NCBI RefSeq assembly: GCF_030463565.1
Contig: NC_134643.1
Location: 120,879,809 to 120,943,808, forward strand
Direction: 5' to 3'
Origin: Pelecanus crispus
Lineage: Eukaryota > Chordata > Aves > Pelecaniformes > Pelecanidae
Length of the DNA: 64,000 nt
Positions 12,401 to 27,400 of the stretch are shown piece after piece. How positions within the stretch are numbered: the first letter of the stretch is position 1; every line of letters starts with the position of its first letter. The notes under the pieces were generated by a model. It was not told the DNA's origin and searched no databases. It saw nothing but the letters and a program-made list of their open reading frames with translations. The translations under genes and the position numbers were made by a program.

Positions 12401-15400
12401 AATTTGCATTTTGAGCTGTCAAATGCACATATACTATTTTTCAAATTCTGTATTCTCTCTTTTGGTATTAGAGATATCCAAAAAGTTCACAAGAATACTA
12501 TCCATTTTTATTCACTTTCTTCATTTTCTTATCTAAATTAGTGAAAATAAAAAGGTCATACTATTTAATGATACTGTCAGACCCAGATCAAACCTGGAAT
12601 ATTTCAGTTTACATTTTAGGATTCTCTGAGTGTTAAAAATAGGGGCTAAAAATAAATAGCTTTATAGCTGTGAAACTGCTATCTATGTGACTATGGTACA
12701 GAAAATAAAATTGTACCTTCGTGTACTGCAGTAAAATTTCTCAGTATATATTTAGTCTACTTTTACAATTAAATTTAGCATTCATAACTTTATATAATGC
12801 TCTCCAATACAGAACACAAATTGCCCAGTTAAGGATTTTCTCCCATAATGGAACATGCCTTCACTAAACACATCTGTAAGTGCATGTTCTATAGCACTTT
12901 TTTTTTAAAAAGGCGGGGCAGGGAGGCAAGGGAGGTGAGAAATTTGTTGATTCTTACTTATACAACATATGGTAGACAGAAATCTGTACAGGTCTAGCCC
13001 GGAAAAGCAACAATGGTGATAACGTATTTAGTAGAGTCTGGAGTTTATCTGGAAGATTTGTTTTCTGGCCTGCAACAAACTTTGCTGGCAATTTATGGTT
13101 TAGCAACTGGTCCGTTGAGATGTACGTTAGAGCTTCACCCAAAGATGTTAACACAGAGTTCTGAAAGGAGCCTTCAGATGCATTTTTGTTTTCTCCTATT
13201 TAAAATAGAGAAAGACAAGTTGTGATACAGAACGTATGGATGATATCATAAACAAGCATTACTAGAAACAACTCAGAATCTGCTTATCAGAATCCATCTA
13301 ATCTTAAAAGTGCAATTATTTTACTAATTAGCATGTAAGTGCTCAAAACATGACTTTTTATAAGCTATGTTGACATAATATTCCTATAAATTAAAAAATA
13401 CATCCCATCAAGTTCTATTTCAGAATAGCCTGACAGGTACCACTATTACCCTCCTTGCCATATACTTGCCTGTGACTTTCACCAACAAAGGTAACAGCAA
13501 ATTGTGAATTCCTTCAGAAAAGAATTCCTTCCATTCACTGATCAAGTTCACAGGAAGGTTTTCAGTAGTTTCAGGAGCTGCAGCTTCAAAGTAAGCACTA
13601 AGGGCAGATGCCAAGTCACAACTGACACAAGCAAAAATCTGCACAAGCGGGACATGATAAAGTGAACGGCTTTCACTTGTTGTCTAGGAGGAAAAAAAAA
13701 GAGGAAGATTTCTTAACTATAAATTTGCTTTAAAATATCCATTTCACATTCCCTGTCTATACCAGAAAGTGTAATTTCACAGAAGACTCAATTGCAAAGA
13801 CCATTTTAAAACGATTTGGGGGAAAAAAGAAAAAAGTTTAAAAATATAATCTGTATTTTAGTAAGACTTGTTGAAAATTATTTCCAAGTCTCATCAACAT
13901 TTAGAATCCTGGATTGCTTCCCTTATACAACCTTTGTTATAATGACAGAAACTGCCACCAAGTGGATTCAAATAGAAATGTACGCAGCTGTAGCTTATCT
14001 GGAGCACTGGTGCAGGCAGCCAAGTGAGCCAAAATTGATATGTGAAGTGCTCTCACTTTTCTCACCAAAACATAAAAGCCGTACCAATATCATGCTTGTT
14101 TTTCCAAATTGCAAAAGGAAATTGGCAATACACTACTGTAAACTGGAAATTATTGAAGTGGAGATCAGGAGAATATTTCCTCTCCCCCAACACACGTCCT
14201 TCTTTTTATTTTTATTCTTACTAGTTTCCCCAAAAAAGGAGTATCATTAAACATTAAAAATATTCCCAAGCACTTAATCTATGCAACAAGTTTTCCATAC
14301 ACATTTGCCGTTTAGGTTCTTTTTAAAAAAAAAAAAAAATACAGTTTTGAGGGACATACAGCATAGGTAAGAAGATTTATCCTGAGACCAAGAAATGCCA
14401 CATGGAAGTTTCCAGCCTGCCCTTATAATTGTGTAGTGACAGAGGGTGCTATAATTATAAAAAAAAAAAATTTTTTTTTTAAGAAGATAATTTCATCTCC
14501 ATATGCAAAAAGAAACAGAAGGTATAGTATTGCTTGTGCTTTTAAGCCAAACATGACCTTTGTCAAAGTTCAACGAAAAAAGGATTTTGTGCAATTTGTC
14601 AAATATTTGCTAAGCTGAGATAATGATGGGCTCAAGCTGCGCCAGGGGAGGTTTAGATTGGATATTAGGAAAAATTTCTTCATGGAAAGGGTAGTCAAGC
14701 ATTGGAACAGGCTGCCCAGAGAGGTGGTGGAGTCACCATCCCTGGAAGTGTTCAAAAAATGGGTAGACGTGGCACTTCGGGACATGGTTTAGTCTAGTCT
14801 ATCCTTAATTGGTTTAGTGTGGACTTGGTAATGTTAGGTTAATGGTTGGACTGGATGATCCTAAAGGTCTTCTCCAACCTAAACGATTCTATGATTCTAA
14901 CTATGTGCCTGCCATATCCAGAGAATAATCTAAAAAGGTAAGTAGGTCAAAACTGGGGATGGAACATTAGCACTCATCCAGTAGGTAAAGTTTATTTTCT
15001 TCATTCTGGATTTCAACTGAGAAGCTTTTTAAAATAAGTTGTCTTTGAAATGCTGAGTATCCAGCTGTTAACATTGATCATTACTCTAAGGTACTAGAAA
15101 GTTAATACACACATTAGACAAAACAAAGTTAAAACTGTTAAGACCACTGTGTTCTGAACTCCAAGTAAGAACCATTAGGAGCACTCTGATTTCAATTTCT
15201 CTTGGCAATCCTCGTGCATCTTTGTTCACATTTAATTGCTATGTGGCATAGCTTCTACAATGCTTTGCTGTACCACCCTGATACCCAACTTTCCACTTTG
15301 TAAATAGATAGGCGAACTTTTAACATACAGCTTTCAAAAATTTATGATGAAATGTCAATCAGACATCCCAGTAAGATTATAAAAATTTAGTTATTTCATA

Positions 15401-18400
15401 GCCTATTTTTTTACCCCCTTCCTCCCCTGCATCAGTCCAGGAGGTTCAGAGGGCATCAGGAGGATCCTATTAAAAGCTGCAATACAATGGTTAGTAACAG
15501 TCTCTTTCATATTACCTCTAACCAAGCCAGCATGGAGCACATGATAAAGTCCCATTCATTATCAGCCAAAGGAGCTGTGGAATACTTCAGCAACAAGGGA
15601 AGGTAACGAATCATCTCTATGTTGAAACCAAGCAACTGAGCACTTGTTTCTTTCAGATTGCTGCAATAAAAAAAAAACCCAACTAAAGATTACGTATCTT
15701 CATGTTGTAGACAGGAGTATTTATATTCTTGCCTTCGCTCCTCCTCTTAGAACAAATTAGTCTTGCACCAGGCTGTGCCCTATGTGCTTTTGATACTCCA
15801 TTTTTCAAAGTTAGAATACTACATTAGCTGCCAAATCTAAATAAGTCAGTCAACAGGTACAAAACAGTCTATCATAGCTACTTGTTCATTTGCATGTTAT
15901 ACAGATTCCTAAAATTGTACAGTTTACACATTCACTCAAGTAATATACTTACATAAACTGTGAAATTTAGCAATTTTAACTAAATCAATGCAAGAAAAAT
16001 AATCATTTAAGTTACTAATTTTAAAAATAAAATATAAGCCCTGAAATGTCCAAATAGCGTACATTATTTTGAGACTTTGCTGCCTGGATTTTTCTCACTA
16101 TACTCAAGACAAATGAACGTCAGCATATTTTCACTCCTTGCTGGAAGCTTTACAAGTTACACTTTCAGGTCCAGAATTTTAAAAAACAGATACCTAAGTT
16201 TGGTATCCAAGTTTTTCTTCTGCTACCTAAATAAACAATCAGAATTTGGAACTAAATATCCAGCACCACTTACAAAAGTTGGTCAGTTCTGAATGCTTTT
16301 GAAAACAGTTGACAGGTATATTAAACTGAGGGATGCAGTTCTACAAAGGCTTAAAAATGTAATATTAAAGCACTGGATGGCGGTTGTAACTTCCAAATTG
16401 ATTTTGTTCATTTTGTTTGAGTTAATAACCGCTGTGTATTTTTAAACTCTTGTTTTAGAAATTTAAAAAAAAGAAAAAATCAAATTATCTCAAAGTTGCA
16501 CCCACCAGCTAAAGAGAAAGCTGTCCTCATTATCATTTTTCCAAGATATTATGACTTTTAGTATTCCAGGTAGTAGGTGATCACAATCAATACTTCTATC
16601 ATTCAAGCAGGAGTTCAAAATGGAAAGACAACCAAATGCTCCTATAACGTAATAAAAATATCATACTCAATAGGTCTTAATTATCAAGGCAAAACAAACA
16701 TTAGAATGTATGTCAATTGACTGGGTCATTTTATTTGAACTTAACATTAATATCATAAGATAGTTTGGATAATACCTAAGCTTTCTTCGTTGAACAAAAA
16801 TACTATATATACTCTTTGAATCAAAAATACTATATCCAACCCAAACTTAAAAAAAAAAAAGCAAGAACAAAAAACACCACCCTCAAACCAACCAAAACCT
16901 CCTATAAGGTTGTTGGTTTATACAATTAACAAAGAGGAAAAATATCTGCTAAGATTTAATTCTATTTGTGCTACTAAAACTGTAGTATGCTTAGCAGTAA
17001 TTTGAACAGATAATTAAGTAAATGTAACTGCGAGTTGTGAATTCCAATATTATTGTAAGAGTGTCAATTTTTACTTTCAGAGTGAAGTACTAGTGTTGCA
17101 TTAGTGCTGTTTTCCATTTTTAAGGAAAATTGCATGTATCTAGCTTTCTTGGAGAACGAGAACTTCTCTTACAAGCATAATGACAAAGAACCGAGTTAAT
17201 TAAAGTACCATTTATGCACAGCAAAAACAAACAAACAAAAAACCTACTTCACTTAAGCAGCAGTGCAATGATTTACAAGAACTTTATCAGCACTTTCCTG
17301 ATCTGAAAAAAAAATTAAAAGTTGAATGGTAAGCCTACAACCTATGTCACACTTAATGGGAAAATTTGGGTATATATTGTCTGCTCAGGAATCCCTAGGA
17401 AAATGAGAAAAAGCAGAAAGGAAAATGCAGACCAGTGTTACAAACAAGAACACTCCACAGCAGGGGAGAAGTGAGGATTCTTTTTCCCATTTTCTGTTTA
17501 AAGTTTCACAGCCACATTTGGTTGGTTCACCAGTTCACTCAGAAAGCCAGGAAAGCTTAACTAAGTCCGAAGAGTAAGAGTTAGGGAAACTACCACAGCA
17601 GAAAGATTCAAGATTCCTCTCAACTGCTACATCACACTAACACTGAAAATTTTGACACTTTGAGGACATCCATTTGGAGAACTCATCTGAAAACCTGAGG
17701 ACACTGTCAAGGGAGAGATGTCCACAGTTTAAAGTCACCAAAGATAGTTTTTTCAATTTAAGTAAGCACAGTTCTGTTAAAAAATACAGTATCAACTTTC
17801 AGGTTTTTATATAGGCTGATCAATAAGAGTATGTGCAAGAAAGCACAAAAGCAGTACTGAGAAAAAAAAAAAGAGAAAGTTCGTTCTTTTAAGTGACATC
17901 TAATTCAAACGTGTAGAACTGTATGTGAACATTTCCAAAGAATTTTCTTGAAAAGCAACAAGTTTGTGAAAATATAAAGGTTTTCTAAAGGATAATTAAA
18001 GCAGTATTATAACACACCTCAATCACCTCTAAGTAATTTTTCAAAAGCTGCTGAAAGTGTAGGTGCAGCAGTTCTGGCTCTGCAAGCTATATCCCATGCA
18101 CTGGAAGAACTACTCAAAAATTATACATAAACTGTGAAAGAGTTCTTGCTAAAACATCTGAAGACAATCGTGACACTACCAGTTGACAACAGTAATATTT
18201 TTGTATGCTGTGTAAAGCCTAAATGATTAATTGAAAACCTTGATATTTACAGGTGTGTTTAAATGAGATAGACCAAACAAGAAGTATGCCAGTATCAAAA
18301 TTCTTTTAACAGTATCAGCCTAAATCCTCTAGTTCTAATTTTGTACCAGACAATATAGCTTGTACTTCCTTAATAAGGCAGAAAACCACTACGCCAAACA

Positions 18401-21400
18401 GTCTAGAAGAAATATGCAAACTGAGAAGACATTTTGTTCTAGGAAAAACAATATTATTATAGTTAACAGGTTTTATCTAAAAGCAAACATTAGTACAAAA
18501 TAACGATCTTAACTTCTAACAAAGTGGACTGAGGTAAGAACATACTCACCATCAGTGCTGGAAAGCTCTGTCTGTGTGCATGTCATAAGTTTGGCCACAC
18601 AGTGGAAGATGAGTTCTTTCTTTTCTTCCTCAATTAAAAAAGGTGACAGACACTGAAGTGTATGCAATCTGCCCTCTGTTAATGGCAGAAACCTATTCAT
18701 ACAAGCAAAACATCAAGAATGAAACAAACCCAAAAATTTAGCTAGTAAACAAAATGTCAAATGGTTCATAATGATCTAATATCCTATGATGTAACTAATC
18801 CCACACACTAAACTGAGTCTCACTTTTGCATACCATACACATATATTACCAAATTTTCAGCCTTCAGTTGTCATTCATCAGAACCAGTATCACTTAACAT
18901 TAATCAACATTTGCAACAAACTGAAAGATTATAGGCAGCAGTATTAAGGTACCCTTCTGTTGTCTTAAAAAGTTGTTTCATCTCACAGGATACAGTGTTT
19001 TCCGCACGAATCACTTTAGCCATGGTTAAGGACCACAGTCTTCCATGTTCCTCTGATCTTCAAAGAAGAACAAAGACCCTGGTTAATATACAGAGATGCA
19101 CAGTTCATAACAAAAGCATTTGGATAAAGTTTGAATACACAAAAGGAAATATGGTGGCACTTTATACAATGTAAAATATGAAGACAGAGTTAAGGGCTGT
19201 TTTACTTGTTCTTACATACCTATCAAATATTGTTTGCTGAAGGCTAATTGTATTACTAAGTGTACTGAACTTCTCATATGTGATGTGCATTTCTTCTAAC
19301 ATATGAATATATTCCAGAAGCAGATAAGGAGGATTCTCCAATTCTTCAATCCACTGTAATGAGTACAACAGCTCTGCAACTAATTAAACAAAGGTTGTTG
19401 TTTACAAACAACTGCTGAATATAGTCAGTGCATAAGCAAGAAGTTTCAGGTCAAGGTTTTGTTGGGTTTTGTAATTTTTTTTTTAAGTATGTTTTTAATG
19501 CATTAAAAAGATGACATTTACACACAATCTCAGCTGCTTCAGAGCATGAACTGGGTATCTGCCATTGCATCATAAAATACAAGAGAAGAAAAGGCTATAA
19601 TAATCTATTCTAGATGTTTGGGAAATTTTAAAGCAAATCATGCATGAGAAGAACTCTAACTCCTCTCTATTCTCTCTCTCTTTTTTTTTTTTTTTTAAAA
19701 GATATATTCCTTACAGACAAGGCAATCAGGATCTAAGTCCAGTAAAAAAACAAACACATTTGATACTAATAGTTAGCACGTGATTTCTTCATTAGTTCAC
19801 AAAGACCCACACTGAACAATTACACTTCTCATCATGGTGAGACTTTTGGAGATAGAATTGTTAACTTGATAATGCTGGCTCTAATTTGAGCATTCCATAG
19901 CCAAAAAGAAACAAGATTCCACCTGGCGGAATTACGAAAAATTGCTGCCTCAGAGTATCTTTACATTATGGCTAAACACTCAGGGCGTTTATTTGATGGC
20001 ATGGATACAGTTCCTATTGCCCCCTCATGCCAATGCACCATGTATTTTGGCAATGAACAACTTTGAAGTTGATCGTAAATTCAAACTTCACCAAATTCAA
20101 AGTTCTGTTGAGATAGAATGTATATAATCACAAAAGGTCCTAGAAATATAAACACTGTACTTGTGCATACTTACACTTTTAAAGAAGAACTAAAGAAAAA
20201 AGAAAACAACAAAAGGTAAAAGGATGATTTCCCATACCTATATGCCAAACTTTAACTATCATTCCAAACTTTAACTATTCATTTCTAATTATCAATTCAG
20301 GTTAATTTACAACTACTATAAAATCAAATTCCTTTAAGTTTTACCATTGTAACTTACTTATATTGTCAATTTTCTTTCTTTCAGCATCATCATTTCCATG
20401 GACTATACCATTTTCCAACACAAGTAGCGCCATTTTACTTAATAAGGCTGAAGTACACAGATGGCCTGGAAGTTTAGTTGCACCACACAGCCCGATGCAT
20501 GATCCCAAAGGTTCACAATTTATACTAAGCCTTCCTTCCAAAAGAGGTTTGTGCATCCACTGTAATACGTGCATAAAAAGAGTATGAATAAATAATTGAC
20601 ATTTTAATGATGATAAAAGAGCTATGATCTGTTTAACCCTGAAATTTCAGAATTATTAAAAAACAATGAAAGATACATATTAACACCAAAAGCACAATGG
20701 TGAGGATGACGCACTCCAGCATATTAAAAAACCCCTAAATGCACAGCAGTAACTTGAAACTACATTGCTGCCTCAGAAATAAATACGTGTCTTTAGAACT
20801 CTATATATTTTACAAGAAATACTATGGTTACTGAAGATTGGTAGTTGGACAGGAAATTTATGTCCTTCCCCACTCTCCACTCTATGTACATCAGCATTTT
20901 GTTGACAGTCAGTGGTTCCTCTGCAGATATTGGTGTCTTTCACAAAATGGATCTTATAGAGGAATTAAAGGTAAGAACACCTTCATGATGTGTATTCTGT
21001 CAGACAAAATTCCTGAATTGTAAAGTAAGTTCCTGGTGCTCCATGCAGAAAAGGGTAACTTCATAGATTTTGCTTTTCTCCAGTAGTACTGGATGGGGCC
21101 ATAAACGTATAGATTTTGTCCTCTGTCACAGACAGAGGCTGAAAAAAACCTTTACACAGACATATGCAAATTCATAACTGCAGTGCCATGTCAAAATAAA
21201 GAATGCTTATTACCCTAAAGGACAGAGACTTGAGGTAAATTGACTACCGCATGCAAGTGCATTACTATTTTCATACCTCAGTGGATAGAGACTCGTGCAA
21301 TTTCCCCCACTCAGTTTTGTCTGGTGTGACATGCTCAACATAAGCTCCCACAAGATATCCAGACTGTCCGTCAGCTTGCATAAGCTTAGACAACAAATCA

Positions 21401-24400
21401 CTAACTGCAGAGATCAAAACCTGAAGGCTGAGAAAAGGAGAAAACACTGCAAACAAGTTTGGCACTATCCAGTAAAAGCAAGCTGCTTTATTTTACATTG
21501 ATACAATGCTATATACATTGTATCAATGCTATATACATGCTATATGAATGGCATTTTAAGTTACGGTCTACGCCACAGTTCTCACCTCTGACAGGCTGAA
21601 AAAACTCTCAGTAACACAGATGTCAATTAAATAAAGAATAGTACAGCACTGATCTTTGTCTGTTTTGGAGAACAACATATGAGGAAAGGGACATGAACAT
21701 CACAATTACCTTTTAACATCCAAAGAGGAAGACTGAATTTGATTCTTGACCCACAGTGCAGATTTACGCAAAAAGGTACTCTGTTTCTGCACACTCCGAA
21801 GTTGACGCACAAGTGAATCTACACCAGACATCCAAGTGTGTTTTAATTTACATACAAGTAAATCTATTGTAGGGGGGAAAAAAAACCCAACAAACCAATA
21901 AACAGACAAGCAAAACCACCACAAACAGGTAAATTCAAATTACAACCTACAGCATACAGCAATGATCACGTGTCTGAAGGTCCTAGAGCAGGAAAAGAAT
22001 TCTCTTTTCTATGTGGTTACATGCAATAACTATCAAGCGCAAATATACAGGTTTCTTGTTGTAGAGCAATTTTAAATTAACTTTGACACACGGGTAATAT
22101 TTATTTGAGAATAAGAGTGATGTTCCTGTTTTCTACTACAATATGTTCATACGGTCTTCAAAATTGCAGATCTTTTTAAAGTACTGAAATACTGAACATT
22201 CACAACATCAATACTGATTTGCAAAGCAGTGGTTTCCAGGTTAGTATTGTCCTATTTCATCTCTACGACAATATTGCAACATTTCCTCCTTTGTATCTAT
22301 ATCAGTAAACGCATATACCAACTTATTCACCCTTAAATTCTACATTTAAAAAAAATAAATCAGGATCTCAGTCTGAAAATGAGATGCTGGTAGAGAGAGA
22401 AATAGGTCAGAGCAACTTGATCAATATAAATGGTTTCAGAATAAATATATGTATTACTAATGAAGTGATTGCACACATTTTTTCATAGGAACCTCACATT
22501 GCAGAATAAGCAAAAAAAAAGCTCATTCTTTGTATTTCATAGGCCTTAAATAATTTATGTAACACTCCAGAAAGTGTGGAATATCACAGCCTCAAAGATA
22601 GCTGAAGCACAGGGATACCAACATCGAAAAAGTTTAAAATCCTTGTAAAGATGTACAGCACTTGCTGTTTAATAGTAACTACTGGCATTGTAAATTAAAG
22701 CACAAATTTTCATGTCAGTTACAGCTGCAAGTGTTCAATGTCTGTGAACTCAATATTCTTTTATATACTTGAATCTGTTTCATGAAAAAGAAGAATTTAG
22801 ATGTAACCATCAACTATAAAAAAAGTTTGGTTGAAGTTCTTTTTCCAAATTACCTGTTAAGTGCATAGCATCCTGCCTCTGAGCACACAATTGGAAGATG
22901 GTAAGCAGCAAGTCTTCTGAGGATGGCATCAGCAGACACCCTTTAACTGAGCTGAAAAAGCTTGAGGCTACATCACAGATGAAAGATACTGATGGTTCAG
23001 TATTTCCAGCTTCAGAAAGATCCTTAGCTTTAGACAGAGCGGCTTGAAGTTTATCAATAATCCTTTCAACAAAAGTTTCACCAATCAAAGATTCTGTTGG
23101 GGAGAGGCAAAAGACAGTATGCTTTGATTACTTGATAAACATGATCATTCAAAGGCATCATATTAATATGTACTGATTTGTCTTTTATTTACTAGTTTTG
23201 AATGCAAAATAAAGTGCAAAGTAGTTTCAGTCTAACTTATACCTCAACTCTCTTTTGTGTTCTACAGTTATCTAGGATCACCTAGACAAAGTTTCACATT
23301 GCCAAGTATCCTTTCTCTAAACCAGCTGAAGCAGCTTAGACAAAAGATATATAAAATACAGCAAGTGCAGAGTCATCTCTTCCCCTTTTATGACTTCCTA
23401 GCTTCTGCTAATCTATTGCAAGCCAGAGATTACACCTGGACCATTGCATATAACTAACCAAATCAGACCAATCTTCCATGAATATGCTTAGTCCCTTTCT
23501 CACTGGACTGAAGTAGGCTAATCCCATTTATCCTCAAACTCCACAGCATCCTGTGGCAATGAGTTCCATTATTTACTTATGAACTGTATGAAGAAGTATA
23601 CTTTTCGCTTTCCTCAAGCCCACTATCTAAACATCTGTAAGCAAACTCAGGCTCTTCTGTTTAAAGAAACAAGGAAAAATTTCTTCCTATTTGCTTTTGC
23701 ATACAAATTATGATTTTATGGCTCTTTACCACAACCCCATCCCCAATCACTTTCATTGCACACTGAAAAATTCTAGTCTGTGTTATTGCCTCTACAAGCA
23801 GAGGCCACTGAATTTGCCTAACCATCCCTGCCATCTTCCTTTGAGCATATACTAATTCTATCACACCTTTTTTCAAAAGCATATAGGTCACCAAGAACAT
23901 TGTAATGACCAAAACTGCAGGCAGTATTCAAGATATTGACACACCAATGCTGTAATAATTTTCATTTGTCCTCTGTTCTTTTCACAGCATCTTCTAATAA
24001 CCTGTATTCATTTTTTATTGCTGAGCACCAACCTGACATTTACAGGGAACCATCTGACTGAAGATCTCTTTTCTGAGTTTTAACAGGTCAGAGCCTACCA
24101 TTGAACAGATAGTTACAATTGTGTTCTTCCCATGTATACTTCTGATATTTATTGGGTTTGAAATTAATTTGTAATTATATCAGTTAATCATTCAGTATCA
24201 CAACACACTGCCACAGCTCCCTAAAGTTTCAGTTTTGATTACTCCGAATAATTTACCAGAAACAATTATCATCTTTTCAGTATTTATCCTTTTTCCCCTT
24301 TAATTCCTATCATCTGATAGGTTACTGATCCATGAAAGGCCCTTCCATTTACTGCATGACAGTCTACCTTGAGAAACTTTGATGAGAACTCTCATCAAAA

Positions 24401-27400
24401 ATCTTTTTGAAAGTCCACTTACTCTATTTTGGCCTAAATCACTAAGTCGAGAAGAACCATAGTTCCTGAAGGTCTCTTGGACTTCATCCAACATGCATTA
24501 AAAACAGGTCACACAGCACCCAGCACAAAATGAATGCCTGAGCTCAGCAATACCTCAAGCTCTAGAACCAAAAAGCTACGTCACTGGACAATCAGCCCTA
24601 GGACACCACTGACTCACAAGTGAACAATTTTGTTGAACTCTCTGCAGGGAGGGAACAGGTTTTCCTGATGCTCCTCTACATCAAAAGTTCCAGTAACAGA
24701 AATAACAATCTTATGACACCTTCAAGATGCACTATCTATGAACATCCACTGCAGCCAACTTGTGTGCATCTTTGAAACTTAAAAGCACCACAAATGTGCC
24801 CAGCATTCAGATAAACTGAAGCTTGTTACCTCAGGGATCAAAGCAAATGCTGAGTTTAACAAAATACAAATGACAAGTTGACATGGAAAACATCAAGAAA
24901 ATTGAACTCCAGCAGAAGTCTGTATCACAGATGTCACAAAACACAAGGAAGAAATTAAATAGGATGTTGTTAATAAAAGATAGATTACATATACAGTAGA
25001 AGTGCACACACACAGTTTTTAAAATACATTAATCTAACTGAAAATGGTTTAGAGCAATTCATAGGTCCTGTAACAAGTTATAACCAACACACGCATGGGT
25101 CCATAACTGTTGATTTTTGATATTCTAGTTTTGAAGGTAAACTTTAGATGGTATGGTTTAAAAACTAGTATTATTTTACAGCACATAAGCTAATAAATCA
25201 AACCTACTTAAATTTTCCTCAAGTTTTCCAGACTCGCAAAACTGAATCTGTTCTTTAAACACTGACTTTTGTTTAGCAATGCAGACCAAAAAAATTGCAA
25301 TGCTGCTGCTGCAAGTTAGTGTTTATGAAATTAAACTGGACATGGTTAATTGGCTCAGGTTAAAAAACCAAACAAACAAAAACCCCAAAACCCAAAAACA
25401 ACAGCAACAACAAAACAAATTAAAAAAAAAAAACAAAACAAAAACCAGAAGAAAGCCTAGACATTACAAATTAAGCATTCTGGAAGATCTCAAATTCCTT
25501 CCAACCTTCTACAAACCTTAAGTGTGGTATTCACACTTCACAAACTCCAAGGAATAAATATGCTTACCATTTTTAATGTGTTGCGACAACACTAAGCTCA
25601 GGAGGGTCCACCTTTCTGAAGAGGATGATTCTGATGAGGCTACTACAGGTTTTAAACCCAGGTGACACAGATCATCTGCCAGCATTACAAGTCTTTCTCC
25701 AAGTGTATCTCCTTTCAGCCAGTCAGAGACTAAGGAAAGTTTTGTTGTACTTGAACAAGCCTGAATCACAAGAAAATAATTCTAATAATCTTTTGAGGGT
25801 ATTAACTTCTATTACTAACTAAGCATAAGATTAATATGTCAAACCTGCACACACAGAGGGGGAATTGTATCACACACAGAGTGGGAAACATATCATCTGT
25901 CATAAACCATAAGTCTCTAGGTGTTTATGTCTGCAACAATCCGCCTAACTTTCTTTATGGTCACAGACAGCAACTTATGGCTAGGTCAGACCTCTGCTTT
26001 AGAGTGAAACAAGTCACCTTCTGAAAGCATTTCTTTTTCCTTTTCTCCAACTACAGAGCCCAGGGAATGCCTACATTGGAGTTAGGAAGATAACTTTTGG
26101 ATGACCAGGTTGGCCGAAATGAAATCTATTTAACATAAAATCTATTTACAGCATCCGAACTTCTATAAAAAGAAATAGAAGGTCACATCAGAAAAACATT
26201 GTTTTGGTGATTAGCCATTTTAAGTTACAAAATAATAAAAACTGACGATTCCGAAAATAGACAGTATCTGTGAGGAAAGAGATTATGGTCAACACACTGG
26301 ATTGTAAATCAAGTGCTGTGAGTTCTTGTCCAAAAATTTGTAATGCACTTCATATTTCATCCCAGGCAATCACTTAAATGTCAGTCTCTCAATATCCCAT
26401 GTGAAAAAATGGTATACTATCTTTGCCTTGTAAGCACGATGATGTTCAGGTGATGATACAAACAATCATTTAAATTATTGGTCTAATACCCAACTCTATT
26501 CTCCCTAGCTTAGAAAGGATGGCCCGAAACAAATCAGGAATCCCCCTGGCTCAAAGAGCAAACTGACCAAAAACAGAAGGGACAAAGATGCTTTCGTTTT
26601 GGTATCATCATTTGATTTCTAAGTTTGTCCCCAGATTTAAACACAGTTAAAACAAACAACACTCTGAAACTATTACTACAAGATTTTCAAACTATGGAAA
26701 TTATCACTACTTAAATAATAATAATAAAAAAAAAGAAGTATATCAAACAGGTGCAACTCCCAAAGCTAACACCAGGGAAACATTCAAAACTATGCAAAAC
26801 AAGAACAAAAAAGACTTGAGGTACCTTTTGAATTATCTGGAGAAAAATAATCCATTTCAGATCCATCTGAAAAGAAAAAAAAGTTCCACAATATTTAACA
26901 AATTCTTTGCTGAATAGGAAGCATTTAATACCATTTTAACTGTTTGTTTTACAACTTTATTTTCTGCAGGGGATAAGCAGAAGTTGCTAAATTTCAGTAA
27001 CAAAGTTATTGATTATATCATTTTTGGCTTCCAAGTCTTTCACTACCACACAGATCAGTAAGGGACTGTTTTTATAGGAAAGGTCACTGATGACTAGTAT
27101 AAAAGCACACTGTATAAAGAAGCAAGAACAGAGAAATTCCAATGTTACTTTTTTTTTTTAAAATGATTTATACCATATAGAAAGGGACATATGTCATAAC
27201 CTTTCACCCCAACACTGTCATGTCAACCTTTCCTAAATCTACCTTAAGCTGAACTTATCCAAGTTCATGTAGAAGATCTTCCATTCCACAGCCCCAAAAT
27301 AAAATGATTAACCAACCACAGCCCACAAAAAGAGTAGTCACTTTGATAAAAACTAATAACAAAATGTGCAAGTCATACCTTTGTTAAATCATCAAGAACA

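Noticed and set aside
13816-14250. A 144-codon plus-strand open frame in an LTN1 intron
   Set aside because: No recognisable domain, AT-rich composition, no splice or promoter context, and overlap with a second frame in another phase. Probably chance.
25376-25412. C-rich phrases (ACCCCAAAACCC) looking like telomeric or G4-forming repeat
   Set aside because: The unit is not regular. The stretch is part of a general A-rich low-complexity tract.
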